Source of the DNA: an uncultured Bacilli bacterium
Lineage (GTDB): Bacteria; Bacillota_I; Bacilli_A; RF39; UBA660
DNA: 64,000 bases
Direction of reading: 5' to 3'
Assembly (NCBI GenBank): GCA_910584165.1
Contig: CAJTZU010000002.1
Span: 265,138 to 329,137 of the forward strand
Shown here: piece by piece, positions 31,510 to 40,468 of the stretch
Position numbering within the stretch: the stretch's first letter is position 1
Layout of the letters: the number at the start of each line of letters is the position of its first letter
Program-made: the position numbers and the translations under genes
The notes under the pieces: model-generated
Database searches by the model: none
Seen by the model: only the letters and a program-made list of their open reading frames with translations
Told to the model about the DNA's origin: nothing

Positions 31510-32514
31510 ATGAAAACAATAATAACAGGGGATAGACCAACAGGTAAAATGCATTTAGGGCATTATTTTGGTTCTATTCAAAATAGAGTAAAGATGCAGT
31601 ATGATTATGATACTTATATTTTAATTGCTGATGTACAAGCATTAACAGATAATTTTGATAATCCAGAGAAAGTAAGAAATAGTGTGCGCGAATTGGCGCT
31701 TGATTATTTAGCGTCTGGGATTGATCCTAAGCATAGTCACATTTATATACAATCTTTAATACCAGAGGTTGCGGAATTAACTGTTTATTTTTCAAATTTG
31801 GTAACAGTATCAAGGTTGTATAGAAATCCTACAACTAAGCATGAAGCTGGACAAAAGAAAGACAAATTTGGTGAGAGTGGAGAGACTATTACCTATGGAT
31901 TTTTAGGATATCCTGTTAGCCAAGCGGCAGATATTACTGCTCTTGATGGAGACGTTGTGCCAGTTGGTGAAGACCAAGTCCCTCATATTGAGCAAACTAG
32001 GGAAATTGCTAGAAAGTTTAATTCTATTTATGGAGAGACTTTTAAAGAACCAGAGGCCGTTTTAAGTGAAACACCAAGAATTAAAGGTTTAGATGGCAAT
32101 GAAAAAATGGGCAAAAGTCTAGGAAATGCTATTTATTTAGCAGATAATGAAGCAGAAATTACTAAAAAAGTAATGAGTGCCGTTACAGATCCAAGTAAAA
32201 TTAAAAAAGATGATCCAGCCAATCCAGATATTTGTATGGTATATTATTATCATAAACTTTTAAAAAATGAAAATTTGGATACAGTATGCTCTGAATGTAA
32301 TGCAGGCTCTAGAGGGTGTGTTGCTTGTAAAAAGGAACTTATTAAAGTTATGTTGGAGTTTTTAGAACCAATTCAAGAAAGAAGAAAATATTATGAAGAG
32401 CATCCTGAAGAGGTAGAGAAAATCTTAAAAGAAGGTACGGAAGCAGCTCGTGCAAGAGCAAAAGAAGTAATGCAGCGTGTTAGAAAGAATATGAAACTTG
32501 ATTATTTCGAATAA
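31510..32514 (+). CDS. trpS: Tryptophanyl-tRNA synthetase
   Basis: The enzyme charges tRNA-Trp. The 334-residue class I synthetase has ITGDRPTGKMHLGHYFGS (HIGH-type motif HLGH), GDQ-type specificity segment VGEDQVPHIEQTREIA and the KMSKS-type loop NEKMGKSLGNAI. A Cys-x2-Cys-x6-Cys-x2-Cys group (CSEC and CVAC, near residues 258-270) may bind zinc. AGGGAGG precedes the ATG. Confidence 0.96.
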   Translation: MKTIITGDRPTGKMHLGHYFGSIQNRVKMQYDYDTYILIADVQALTDNFDNPEKVRNSVRELALDYLASGIDPKHSHIYIQSLIPEVAELTVYFSNLVTVSRLYRNPTTKHEAGQKKDKFGESGETITYGFLGYPVSQAADITALDGDVVPVGEDQVPHIEQTREIARKFNSIYGETFKEPEAVLSETPRIKGLDGNEKMGKSLGNAIYLADNEAEITKKVMSAVTDPSKIKKDDPANPDICMVYYYHKLLKNENLDTVCSECNAGSRGCVACKKELIKVMLEFLEPIQERRKYYEEHPEEVEKILKEGTEAARARAKEVMQRVRKNMKLDYFE

Positions 32515-32522
32515 TATCATAG

Positions 32523-32550
32523 AAAAGTCAATAAATTTATTGACTTTTTT
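32523..32550 (+). terminator. Intrinsic terminator after trpS
   Basis: An 11-bp stem (AAAAGTCAATA and complement) with a 4-base loop and six T. Confidence 0.85.
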
Positions 32551-32560
32551 AAGTATTTAT

Positions 32561-32649
32561 AGTACCATTTTAAATGGTACATTTATTAATCCCACATTGA
32601 ATAAGTTCTGGGAAAACTTATTTTATGTAAAGGAGAAAGGAAAATTGTT
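32561..32649 (+). promoter_or_regulatory. Structured leader of rplM-rpsI with possible pseudoknot
   Basis: The leader contains a palindromic hairpin (GTACCATTT/AAATGGTAC at 32562-32580) and a second hairpin AATAAGTT/AACTTATT (32600-32607 with 32615-32622). The loop of the second hairpin contains TGGGA (32609-32613), complementary to TCCCA just upstream at 32590-32594, so a pseudoknot can form. In Bacilli an L13 leader RNA before rplM is thought to bind L13 for feedback control. This could be a divergent form. Confidence 0.5.
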
Positions 32650-33087
32650 ATGATGAAGAATTCATACATGCAAAAGAAAGAAGAAGTAGTTCGTAACTGG
32701 TATGTTATTGACGCTGAGGGAATTTCTCTTGGACGTTTAGCTGTAAAAGTTGCTAATGTACTTCGTGGAAAGCATAAACCAACTTATACACCACATGTTG
32801 ATTGTGGAGATTTCGTAGTTGTTATTAATGCTTCAAAAGTTAATCTAACAGGAAATAAATTATCTGATAAGATTTATTATGACCATAGTGGTTATACTGG
32901 CGGATTAAGAGAAAGAACTGCAAAAGAAATGGTTGAGAATTATCCAACAGAGATGGTAGAAAGAGCTGTAAAAGGTATGCTACCAAAGACAAGATTAGGT
33001 CGTCAAATGTATAAAAAATTATTTGTTTACGCAGGAGAAGAACATCCACATATGGCTCAAAAGCCAGAAAAGATGGAAGTTAAATAG
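32650..33087 (+). CDS. rplM: Large ribosomal subunit protein uL13
   Basis: L13 is an early 50S assembly protein. The 145-residue product has NWYVIDAEGISLGRLAVKVA, RGKHKPTYTPHVDCGDFVVV and MVERAVKGMLPKTRLGRQM, all typical. ATGs at 32650 and 32653 are both possible. GGAGAAAGG precedes them. Confidence 0.97.
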   Translation: MMKNSYMQKKEEVVRNWYVIDAEGISLGRLAVKVANVLRGKHKPTYTPHVDCGDFVVVINASKVNLTGNKLSDKIYYDHSGYTGGLRERTAKEMVENYPTEMVERAVKGMLPKTRLGRQMYKKLFVYAGEEHPHMAQKPEKMEVK

Positions 33088-33098
33088 GGAGGGTTTAC

Positions 33099-33509
33099 AT
33101 GGCAAAAGTATTTACAGGTACAGGTAGAAGAAAATCTTCAGTAGCTCAAGTTAAAATGACTGCTGGAAGTGGAAAAATTACTGTTAATGGTAAAGATGTT
33201 CATGAGTTTATGCCTTATGAAACTTACGTAATGGATTTAATGCAACCATTAGTTGCAACAAATAATGAAAAGACATTTGATATTGAAGTAAAAGTTACTG
33301 GTGGAGGAGCTAGTGGTCAAACTGGAGCAATTCGTTTAGGAATCACAAGAGCTTTATTAGAGTACGATGCTGTTAATGAAGGTAACGAAGATAGTTATAG
33401 AAAAACTTTAAAAAGAGCTGGATTTGTTACTAGAGATTCAAGAGCAAAAGAGCGTAAGAAACCAGGTCTTAAAGCTGCACGTCGTGCACCACAATTCTCA
33501 AAACGTTAA
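33099..33509 (+). CDS. rpsI: Small ribosomal subunit protein uS9
   Basis: The C-terminal tail of S9 reaches the P-site tRNA anticodon loop. The 136-residue product has GTGRRKSSVAQVKMTAGSGK and ends with KKPGLKAARRAPQFSKR, the conserved basic tail. It is paired with rplM eleven bases upstream, as in most bacteria. Confidence 0.98.
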   Translation: MAKVFTGTGRRKSSVAQVKMTAGSGKITVNGKDVHEFMPYETYVMDLMQPLVATNNEKTFDIEVKVTGGGASGQTGAIRLGITRALLEYDAVNEGNEDSYRKTLKRAGFVTRDSRAKERKKPGLKAARRAPQFSKR

Positions 33510-33527
33510 AATTATACAGTTCCTATA

Positions 33528-33557
33528 CCTTGGAAACATTGTTTTCAAGGTTTTTTC
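33528..33557 (+). terminator. Intrinsic terminator after rpsI
   Basis: CCTTGGAAAC pairs with GTTTTCAAGG (one G-T pair), then six T. Confidence 0.85.
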
Positions 33558-33644
33558 TTGCATGAAAGATTATGTAGAAATATCTAGAAAAAAGTAAAAA
33601 TATGTGGTAAAATATGATTAGATAGAATACTAGGAGGGTGCTTT

Positions 33645-35228
33645 ATGTTAAAATACGAACGATTGGAATTGCCAGAAGCAATTGAAAAATATTTATCAAT
33701 GAGGCAAAATGATAATGCTAAAAGCATAAGAAGATCTGTGCGTAGAAAAAAAAGAAAGGATTTAAAAATAGGCGAAAGAATTGCTGCTCTTTTTGATTTG
33801 CACTATTATAAGGCAAGAGCAATTGATATGGCAGAATTAATCAAATCCTATAAAGAGTTTAATTCAAAGGATAAATCCTATCACATGCCTTTGGAATTAA
33901 AAAAAGAAATGGAGTATATAGGAGCTAATATGTCTATATCTGAAAGTAATCAGGTTCAAGAAGGCATAAATCAATCCATTTCACAATTTTATATGTCTTC
34001 TAAAATGGATGTGGTTAGTAGGGCAGGTAAATTGCGCAGAGTTTTAAAGAAAACAAAACAGGAAGGAAGTTATATGACTTACTGGGAGAAAGGTAAGCCT
34101 ATTAATACTACACTTTCTGCTGGAATTGAACAGTTATATGATGAAAAGATTGCTTCTTTGGAAGCTACTAGGAGTAGTAGTTTTGTAAAAATGAATATGC
34201 GTGATATGCCAAGAGAAGCTTCTCATGCTACGGAAGAAGAATCTTATTTAGAAAATATCGAAGATATGCTTAGAAAAGGAGAAATCCGTGAGAGTGATAT
34301 TACTAAAAATATAGACAAGATTCGTGAGACTTTTAGAGAGAGAAGAGAATTAGAACACCTAAATTCTAAAATTTGGAGTGTTATTTGTGGATTAAAAAAA
34401 GAAGCTGCAAGTACAGGAATCGATTTTTCTAAACCAATTAGAATTTTACAGACTATTTATGGACGAAATAGAAAAACAATGGATAGTTATGATAATTATT
34501 TAGGGCAATTCGATTTTGCTGCTTTAGGTGAAAAGATAGAATGGGTTAAAAATAAAAGAAAACAGGAAACTTTAGTACGTGAAAGATTAGAAGCACTAGA
34601 TCAGGTAAGTGAAATTACACCAAGAGATCCAGAAGTATCTGATAAGATAAAACGAAATATTCATACTACAATGAATGCGAAAAAAGAATTACGTGAGTTA
34701 GCAATTCACTCTTTAAAAATAAATGGTAATTTAACGCAAGACCATTTTCATGTCGGAAATCTTGTTGTTTATAATCCTGTTGATAGTGAAAATCAAGAAC
34801 TTCTTATTCGCGAAAAAATAGATGAAATGATTTCCATTGCTAGTAAAGCACCAGAGGAAAGAGCAATCGATTATTTAAAAAGTATGGGGATGATTACAGA
34901 AACATCAACAGTTGCCGATTTATCAGCAAAGCAGTTAGTAGATTATCAGCATGCTTTTAGAGATGATGCCTATGATTTTGATATTGAAAGAATTAGACAG
35001 ATTAAAGATTTGATTGATTCGCAACGACAAGAGAAGGCGACTACTATTTGTAGAGAATATATAAAATACCGTGCAAAATTAAAAGATAAGAAAAAAGCAG
35101 TTTCTTTTTCAGAATATGCAAGAATATTATATTTACAAGAAAACATGGATTTGTCTATGGTATCTGCTGAGGTAAGAAATATGGATTCTGATATTTCTAT
35201 GGAAGAACCACAGAATAAAAAAAGATAA
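33645..35228 (+). CDS. Uncharacterised charged helical protein A
   Basis: I do not recognise this 527-residue protein. It has no signal or membrane segment, is very rich in Lys, Arg and Glu, and is probably mostly helical. An Arg/Lys cluster lies near residues 29-38. Its middle part (about 240-320) and its last 150 residues match protein B, encoded next, by eye: both end with a YIKYRA or YIRYLA segment, then FSEYAR, then DLSM. AGGAGGG precedes the ATG. It has its own terminator. Confidence 0.65.
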   Translation: MLKYERLELPEAIEKYLSMRQNDNAKSIRRSVRRKKRKDLKIGERIAALFDLHYYKARAIDMAELIKSYKEFNSKDKSYHMPLELKKEMEYIGANMSISESNQVQEGINQSISQFYMSSKMDVVSRAGKLRRVLKKTKQEGSYMTYWEKGKPINTTLSAGIEQLYDEKIASLEATRSSSFVKMNMRDMPREASHATEEESYLENIEDMLRKGEIRESDITKNIDKIRETFRERRELEHLNSKIWSVICGLKKEAASTGIDFSKPIRILQTIYGRNRKTMDSYDNYLGQFDFAALGEKIEWVKNKRKQETLVRERLEALDQVSEITPRDPEVSDKIKRNIHTTMNAKKELRELAIHSLKINGNLTQDHFHVGNLVVYNPVDSENQELLIREKIDEMISIASKAPEERAIDYLKSMGMITETSTVADLSAKQLVDYQHAFRDDAYDFDIERIRQIKDLIDSQRQEKATTICREYIKYRAKLKDKKKAVSFSEYARILYLQENMDLSMVSAEVRNMDSDISMEEPQNKKR

Positions 35229-35252
35229 AAGTCTTATATTTTAAGACTTTTT
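35227..35252 (+). terminator. Intrinsic terminator
   Basis: A 10-bp stem (AAAAGTCTTA and complement) with a 5-base loop and six T, after protein A. Confidence 0.8.
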
Positions 35253-35355
35253 TATTTACACTTCTATGCATATTTTTAGGGTAAACCATAGAAAAATTAG
35301 AAAAGCTATGCTAAAATAAAGGTAAATAAGATAGTAAGACTAAGGAGGATTTGCA

Positions 35356-37209
35356 ATGCCTACATTAAATTTAGTATCAGAAGATAGTCAATTGCGTGAT
35401 GTAATTCAACAAAGAATAGATAAAAAGCATCAAGCAAATAAAAAAATAAAGGACAGAGAAAAAGAAAAAGGAATTTCTCTTCTTGATAGATTAGCACTGA
35501 AACAAAATCAAGCAGAAATAAAGAAATTGGGGGATTTATTGTCTGAATTTAATAAATTTCGTTTTATGGCAGTTACTCCCTCAAAAGTATCGGATAGTAT
35601 TAAGGAAAGATTAGAATCTATTATGTCCCAGCTTCCTAGAGATAATGCGGACGCTATTAGAAAGATTTTTTCTCATGAAGTTAGATCTTCAACTTCTGCT
35701 CAAAGACATGATATTGAAACTCAAGCATCTCTTGTTCATGGACTATTAACAAAAAATGGTATTACAAAGGGAGTGATTTTTTCAAGAGGTGAAAAATTTA
35801 CTTACTCACAAGTTGTAGAAAATAAGAAAAAAGAATTGATGGACAAATTAAATATTGACCCGACTTTTCTTTCTATTAAATCTCCTCAGTCAAGTGTTGC
35901 ATCTACCCCAGAAGATTTGCTTATAGAAAATTTACAATCCTTAAATCCTGAACAAATTAAAGGAGATAAGAATATCCAAGCTATTTTAACACTGGCTGCT
36001 AATATTAAAGATGCATTTAAGAGAAAAAGGGTAGCAGAGCATATTAATCTTGAGATTTCATTAGTTATTTCTGAATTAGGTGCTTCTTCTATTGATTTTT
36101 TGGAATTGACTAGAATGTTACAAGGAATAGCAAAAGAAAATCAAAAAACAATTCAAAGGTGTAATGATTATTTGGCGAAGTTTGATTTAGAAAAAGCAAA
36201 AGAAGTAGCTAAAAAAATTATGGAAGAAAAACAAAAACAAGATAACAAAGAAAGCTTTTTGAAATCTTATCGTGCTTTAGCTTATGATTTAGCTAAAGCA
36301 CAGGATGAAGGAAAAAGCTTTGATGAAATAGCAAAAATTAAAGAAAAAATGAGAACTGCTTCTGTTAATGCTACTTTGGCAGGAGCTATGCCTAGTGAAA
36401 TTAATGATGCACTATTAAATGGAAAAAATGATTATTATTTAGAAAAAAGACATAGAGAAACTCTTGCTCAAGTACGACATGAAGAAATGGAAGAAGAACG
36501 AGCATTAGATGCAGAAATGAATAGAGTCTTAAGGCAAATGGCTATCCAAGAATTAGAGCATGCTGGAGCTTTTGAAGAAACTCATGAGTGGCGAGATGGT
36601 GATGTTAGAAGCACTTTAGATGAGGATAAAAAGGAAGCTATGATTCATAAGAAAATGCAAGAAATTGTAGCTCGTGAAAAGAGTGATGAGGAAAAAGAAA
36701 GTGCTAGACAAGAAGTACAGCGTGGAAATAATATTATTTCTTCTGTCATAGATGATTTACGCAGGTATGCTGTTCAAGATTTAGAATTAAATCCAGATTT
36801 TAAAAGAATGACTGAGAAGGAACAAGAAACAGCTATTCGTAAAAAAATGAGTGAATTAGCTAACTATTCTAAGCTGTCACCAGAGCAAAGAGGCTTGGCA
36901 GATTTTAAATCTAAAGGAATTGTGGAACAAGATACTATTTTAAAAGATTTACGCCCCCAACAATTAGCGGACTTTAGAGTTGCCTATCATGATACAGAGC
37001 AAGATAGAGAAATAAAAGAAATTCAAAGACAAATAGCATCTCAGACACAGCGAAATACCAATACGATTTATAAACAATATATCAGATATTTGGCGACTGT
37101 AGAAGACAAGTCGGCAGTTATTAAATTCTCAGAATATGCTAGAGTTTTATACGGACAAGAGGAAGTAGATTTATCAATGATAGAAGAAGAAAAGGGGAAA
37201 AGTATTTAA
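35356..37209 (+). CDS. Uncharacterised charged helical protein B, paralogue of A
   Basis: This 617-residue soluble protein is rich in Lys, Glu and Gln, with long coiled-coil-like stretches around 290-460. Shared with protein A are SIDFLELTRMLQGIAKENQKT, NDYLAKFDLEKA and a C-terminal domain of about 120 residues ending in IKFSEYARVLYGQEEVDLSM. No enzymatic motif is visible. Its stop overlaps the start of the small downstream gene by one base. The pair probably arose by duplication followed by divergence. Confidence 0.65.
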   Translation: MPTLNLVSEDSQLRDVIQQRIDKKHQANKKIKDREKEKGISLLDRLALKQNQAEIKKLGDLLSEFNKFRFMAVTPSKVSDSIKERLESIMSQLPRDNADAIRKIFSHEVRSSTSAQRHDIETQASLVHGLLTKNGITKGVIFSRGEKFTYSQVVENKKKELMDKLNIDPTFLSIKSPQSSVASTPEDLLIENLQSLNPEQIKGDKNIQAILTLAANIKDAFKRKRVAEHINLEISLVISELGASSIDFLELTRMLQGIAKENQKTIQRCNDYLAKFDLEKAKEVAKKIMEEKQKQDNKESFLKSYRALAYDLAKAQDEGKSFDEIAKIKEKMRTASVNATLAGAMPSEINDALLNGKNDYYLEKRHRETLAQVRHEEMEEERALDAEMNRVLRQMAIQELEHAGAFEETHEWRDGDVRSTLDEDKKEAMIHKKMQEIVAREKSDEEKESARQEVQRGNNIISSVIDDLRRYAVQDLELNPDFKRMTEKEQETAIRKKMSELANYSKLSPEQRGLADFKSKGIVEQDTILKDLRPQQLADFRVAYHDTEQDREIKEIQRQIASQTQRNTNTIYKQYIRYLATVEDKSAVIKFSEYARVLYGQEEVDLSMIEEEKGKSI

Positions 37210-37409
37210 TGAATGAAGTAGAAGAAAAAAAGAATCGCCTGAATTTAGAAATGAGAAGTTTATTGTCTATTATTGATATGATAGATGGTAAAACAGGAAA
37301 ATATGTAAATTATGTAGAAAATTCATTAAATGAAAGTGAGTTTTTAGATTTACAAATTCAATTGGTATCAGAAGCTAAAAATCGTATGATAGATATTTTT
37401 AAAGATTAA
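37209..37409 (+). CDS. Small uncharacterised helical protein
   Basis: The 66-residue acidic protein starts on the last base of protein B's stop (TAATGA). It looks like a short two-helix protein (KNRLNLEMRSLLSIIDMI, FLDLQIQLVSEAKNRMIDI). The overlap implies coupled expression and possibly a complex with protein B. I recognise no family. Confidence 0.6.
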   Translation: MNEVEEKKNRLNLEMRSLLSIIDMIDGKTGKYVNYVENSLNESEFLDLQIQLVSEAKNRMIDIFKD

Positions 37410-37430
37410 AAGTCTTGATTAAGACTTTTT
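37408..37430 (+). terminator. Intrinsic terminator
   Basis: AAAAGTCTT/AAGACTTTT stem with a GATT loop and five T, at the end of the A/B unit. Confidence 0.85.
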
Positions 37431-37529
37431 CTTTTAAAATAATTTATAATTGAGTAAATTAACTTTATTAAAAATTCATAAATACTAAAATAACAATTAT
37501 TTTTGTGTTATAATAAATTTGGTGATAGT

Positions 37530-39107
37530 ATGAAACTATTAGAACTATTAGATCCGGAAGAATTATTTCATCCTAGTATTTTTTATGATGGGGAATGGCT
37601 ATTAGGTGGAGGATTTTCTACTAATTTTGTAGAAGATGATTTTCTTTTATTAAATGCTAAAACAGTAAATGGTGAAAATGCATATCAAAAATTTTTAGAA
37701 AAGAACTATTATCAGCCTATGCAAGATTTATTGGGTTCGTCAAGCTTGGCTAGAACTTTTTTCCCAAAAATAACTTTAACAGTTGATTCTAGTAATGAGA
37801 AAAGGGAAGTACGATTTGATATTGCTGCTTTTTTGTATCAACAATTATTAGGGGCGATTGATAGTGAAGGTGCGCGAAAGAGATTTGGAGATTTTGTTTC
37901 GAAAAATGACAACAGAAATGATTGGGTAGCTCATATTAAAGAAGAATTAAGGCAGGATAGAAAAATATATTTTGAGGTTAGGGATAAGGGACCAAAATCT
38001 CCTTATTTTGGGGATTTTTATCAAACCTATTTAGAATATATTAGGTATTCTAAAAATATGATGACTTTTCCATCTTTTTTAGAAGCAAGAATTAATGGAA
38101 TAACAAAACTAATATTTGGAAGTAAGTATTATTTAGAATTTTTTGATAAAGAGATATCAACAGCAGAATTACTAGAAGCATTTGATTATGATACATTTTG
38201 TTTAATAGCAGCTTATAGTGTAATTACTTGCTGTCGATTTACAGAAAAAGAAACTAATACAGTGAATAATGCTGTTATTTATGTTAGGTCTTATTTAGAT
38301 GCTATAAAAGAACTTCGTAAAGAGAAACCTAGTTATGATTGGTTTATTAGGGTAAAAGAGCCTAGAAGAATTGTTAGGGTTGATGATGTTCAAAAAGAAT
38401 ATGAAGCGCTTTTGTCAAGACACCCCGAATTTTCAATTATGGAAACTACAGAAGAAGAAATTGCTTCTTTATTACGAAAAGATGGAATGTCAGAAGAATC
38501 TATTCAAAATATAGACATTAGTAAAAGAAGTGCCCAAGAAACAGTTTCCTATCTTCTACAAAAGTTTAGAGAAGATAAGGAACTTGCCGCTGAGTGGGAA
38601 TTTATCCCAAAAGGACCAGTGTTAGAGTCTAGCTCTGCTTTAAAATCAACGTCTGGAACCAGTATACCTATTTCAGAAGATGAGCAGGTTAGAAGGATGC
38701 TTATTGGACGAAATTATCTAGAAAATAGTAATTACTTGTTTAAACTTTATGGTGTCAATAAATTTAAAGGATATATTGGTTATATTTATCCAAATGAAAC
38801 AGTTATTTTTGAAAAATATTACGAAAATGATAATACGAAAAAAGTTGCTCATTCTTCTGCCACTTATGTTATGAACCTGTATAATTTTATGGAAATGTCA
38901 AAATTAAGTAAAATGGAGATTATTAGAATGATGAAATCTGATGCAGGTGTTAAGATAAAAAGAATTTTTCATAGACAAGATATGGATAAGTGGAAAAGTC
39001 AAGTTGCGCAAGCTATTGCAGGTGATGATTATAATGATTCTGTTATTTCCTATATTGATAGTTTAATTAGTAGTGATAGTTTAAAGAAAAGTGAGGTACA
39101 AAAATGA
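37530..39107 (+). CDS. Uncharacterised protein C
   Basis: ATG 37530 is chosen because GGTGATAGT precedes it and TATAAT at 37509-37514 gives a very short leader. An in-frame upstream start at 37503 would lie inside the promoter. The 525-residue product has no signal or obvious membrane segment. Visible parts are an N-terminal FYDGEWLLGGGFSTNF segment, a central helical region with CCRFTEKE, and a C-terminal part (YLFKLYGVNKFKGYIGYIYP, IFHRQDMDKWKSQVAQAI). I recognise no family. It overlaps the next gene by four bases. Confidence 0.6.
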   Translation: MKLLELLDPEELFHPSIFYDGEWLLGGGFSTNFVEDDFLLLNAKTVNGENAYQKFLEKNYYQPMQDLLGSSSLARTFFPKITLTVDSSNEKREVRFDIAAFLYQQLLGAIDSEGARKRFGDFVSKNDNRNDWVAHIKEELRQDRKIYFEVRDKGPKSPYFGDFYQTYLEYIRYSKNMMTFPSFLEARINGITKLIFGSKYYLEFFDKEISTAELLEAFDYDTFCLIAAYSVITCCRFTEKETNTVNNAVIYVRSYLDAIKELRKEKPSYDWFIRVKEPRRIVRVDDVQKEYEALLSRHPEFSIMETTEEEIASLLRKDGMSEESIQNIDISKRSAQETVSYLLQKFREDKELAAEWEFIPKGPVLESSSALKSTSGTSIPISEDEQVRRMLIGRNYLENSNYLFKLYGVNKFKGYIGYIYPNETVIFEKYYENDNTKKVAHSSATYVMNLYNFMEMSKLSKMEIIRMMKSDAGVKIKRIFHRQDMDKWKSQVAQAIAGDDYNDSVISYIDSLISSDSLKKSEVQK

Positions 39108-39571
39108 CCTTAGAAAAATATTTATTGGTGAAGCTTATGGAAGAAAGAAGCATTGTTCAAGAATTACTTTATATTGATAATAAAGTTGGAAAGACAGAAG
39201 TTTCCTATAGTAATTTATTGAAAATGCTTACCAGTAAAGAGAAACTAGAGATTCCAACAGAACATGGAATTAATTTTATTACAGATGGAGAAATAGATAC
39301 TGTATTTCAATCTTTACTAGCTGCAGCTCCTTATATTGGTAAATTGCATATTGATAGAAGATTTGTTGCAATGAATAAATGGTTAGTCGGTAAAACAAAA
39401 GAATATTATCAAAATAATGGATTAGAGATACAATTAGATTTGGATATTGATAAAGATTATAAAAAATATGAAAATAGTGATAATTTATTTATTCTTTATG
39501 GTTATCCGGAATTTGTAAATGGTTGTATGGATATGTTTTCTAATAAAAATATGTTTATGATAAGAAAGTAG
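39104..39571 (+). CDS. Uncharacterised protein D
   Basis: This 155-residue protein begins in an ATGA overlap with protein C and so is probably its partner. It has a helical N terminus (EKYLLVKLMEERSIVQELLY) and a C-terminal alpha/beta part (NLFILYGYPEFVNGCMDMF). There is no recognisable motif. Confidence 0.58.
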   Translation: MTLEKYLLVKLMEERSIVQELLYIDNKVGKTEVSYSNLLKMLTSKEKLEIPTEHGINFITDGEIDTVFQSLLAAAPYIGKLHIDRRFVAMNKWLVGKTKEYYQNNGLEIQLDLDIDKDYKKYENSDNLFILYGYPEFVNGCMDMFSNKNMFMIRK

Positions 39572-39583
39572 GTTGATGATGAA

Positions 39584-40327
39584 ATGTTAGAAAATAAAGT
39601 TGCTATTATAACAGGTGGAACGAGAGGAATTGGGTATGCGATTGCAAAAGTTTATGCACAAAATAAAGCTACTGTAGTTATTCTTGGCTCTAGAGAAGAA
39701 AGTGTATCTAAAGCATTAGAAAAAATGCATGTAGATGTTCCTAGTGCCGAGGTTTCAGGATATTATCCAAATTTATGTAGTGAAGTAGAAGTAGAAGAAA
39801 CTTTTAGAAAAGCTCATGAGCAATATGGGCATATAGATATTTTAGTAAATAATGCTGGAGTATCTGCACGAGATAAAATTTACGATTATAAAGTAGAAGA
39901 TTTTGAAAAAACAATTGATTTAAATGTAAATGCTGTCTTTGTTTGCTCAAAGGTAGCTGCTAAATATATGAAAGAACAAGGTGGAGGAGTAATCCTAAAT
40001 ACAAGTTCTATGGTAAGTTTATATGGACAACCATCAGGCTCTGCTTATCCTACTAGTAAGTTTGCTGTAAATGGACTTACAAAATCTTTAGCACGTGAAC
40101 TTGGACGTGATAATATTCGTGTTAATGCAGTAGCGCCTGGTGTAACCAATACAGATATGGTAGCAGCTCTTCCAAAAGAAGTAATTGAACCATTAATTAA
40201 AACAATTCCACTTGGAAGAGTTGGAGAACCAGTTGATGTTGCCAATGCATTCTTGTTTTTAGCAAGTGATTTAGCTTCTTATATTACAGGAGTTGTATTA
40301 TCTGTAGATGGAGCTGCAATGAGCTAA
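39584..40327 (+). CDS. Short-chain dehydrogenase/reductase
   Basis: This NAD(P)-dependent oxidoreductase of 247 residues has the classical SDR motifs: GGTRGIG (cofactor, residue 11 on), NNAG (near 90), catalytic Ser (TSSMVS) and YPTSK (Tyr-x3-Lys), and PGVTNTDM. It resembles FabG and hydroxysteroid dehydrogenases. Which substrate is used cannot be told, and no fatty-acid genes lie nearby. A long-stem terminator follows. Confidence 0.88.
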   Translation: MLENKVAIITGGTRGIGYAIAKVYAQNKATVVILGSREESVSKALEKMHVDVPSAEVSGYYPNLCSEVEVEETFRKAHEQYGHIDILVNNAGVSARDKIYDYKVEDFEKTIDLNVNAVFVCSKVAAKYMKEQGGGVILNTSSMVSLYGQPSGSAYPTSKFAVNGLTKSLARELGRDNIRVNAVAPGVTNTDMVAALPKEVIEPLIKTIPLGRVGEPVDVANAFLFLASDLASYITGVVLSVDGAAMS

Positions 40328-40346
40328 GAGTTTATTCAAAATAAAT

Positions 40347-40399
40347 AAAAAATCTTTATGGAAGTTCTCAAATTGGTTCTTATTCATAAAGATTTTTTT
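40347..40399 (+). terminator. Long-stem terminator after the SDR gene
   Basis: A 14-base arm AAAAAATCTTTATG pairs with its complement at 40385-40398 across a 24-base loop, ending in six T. Confidence 0.7.
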
Positions 40400-40468
40400 A
40401 GTTCGCTATTTATGTCCTGTACAAAGGATTATAAAATTTATTAAAATGAAAATTAGGAGATAAGAGAT

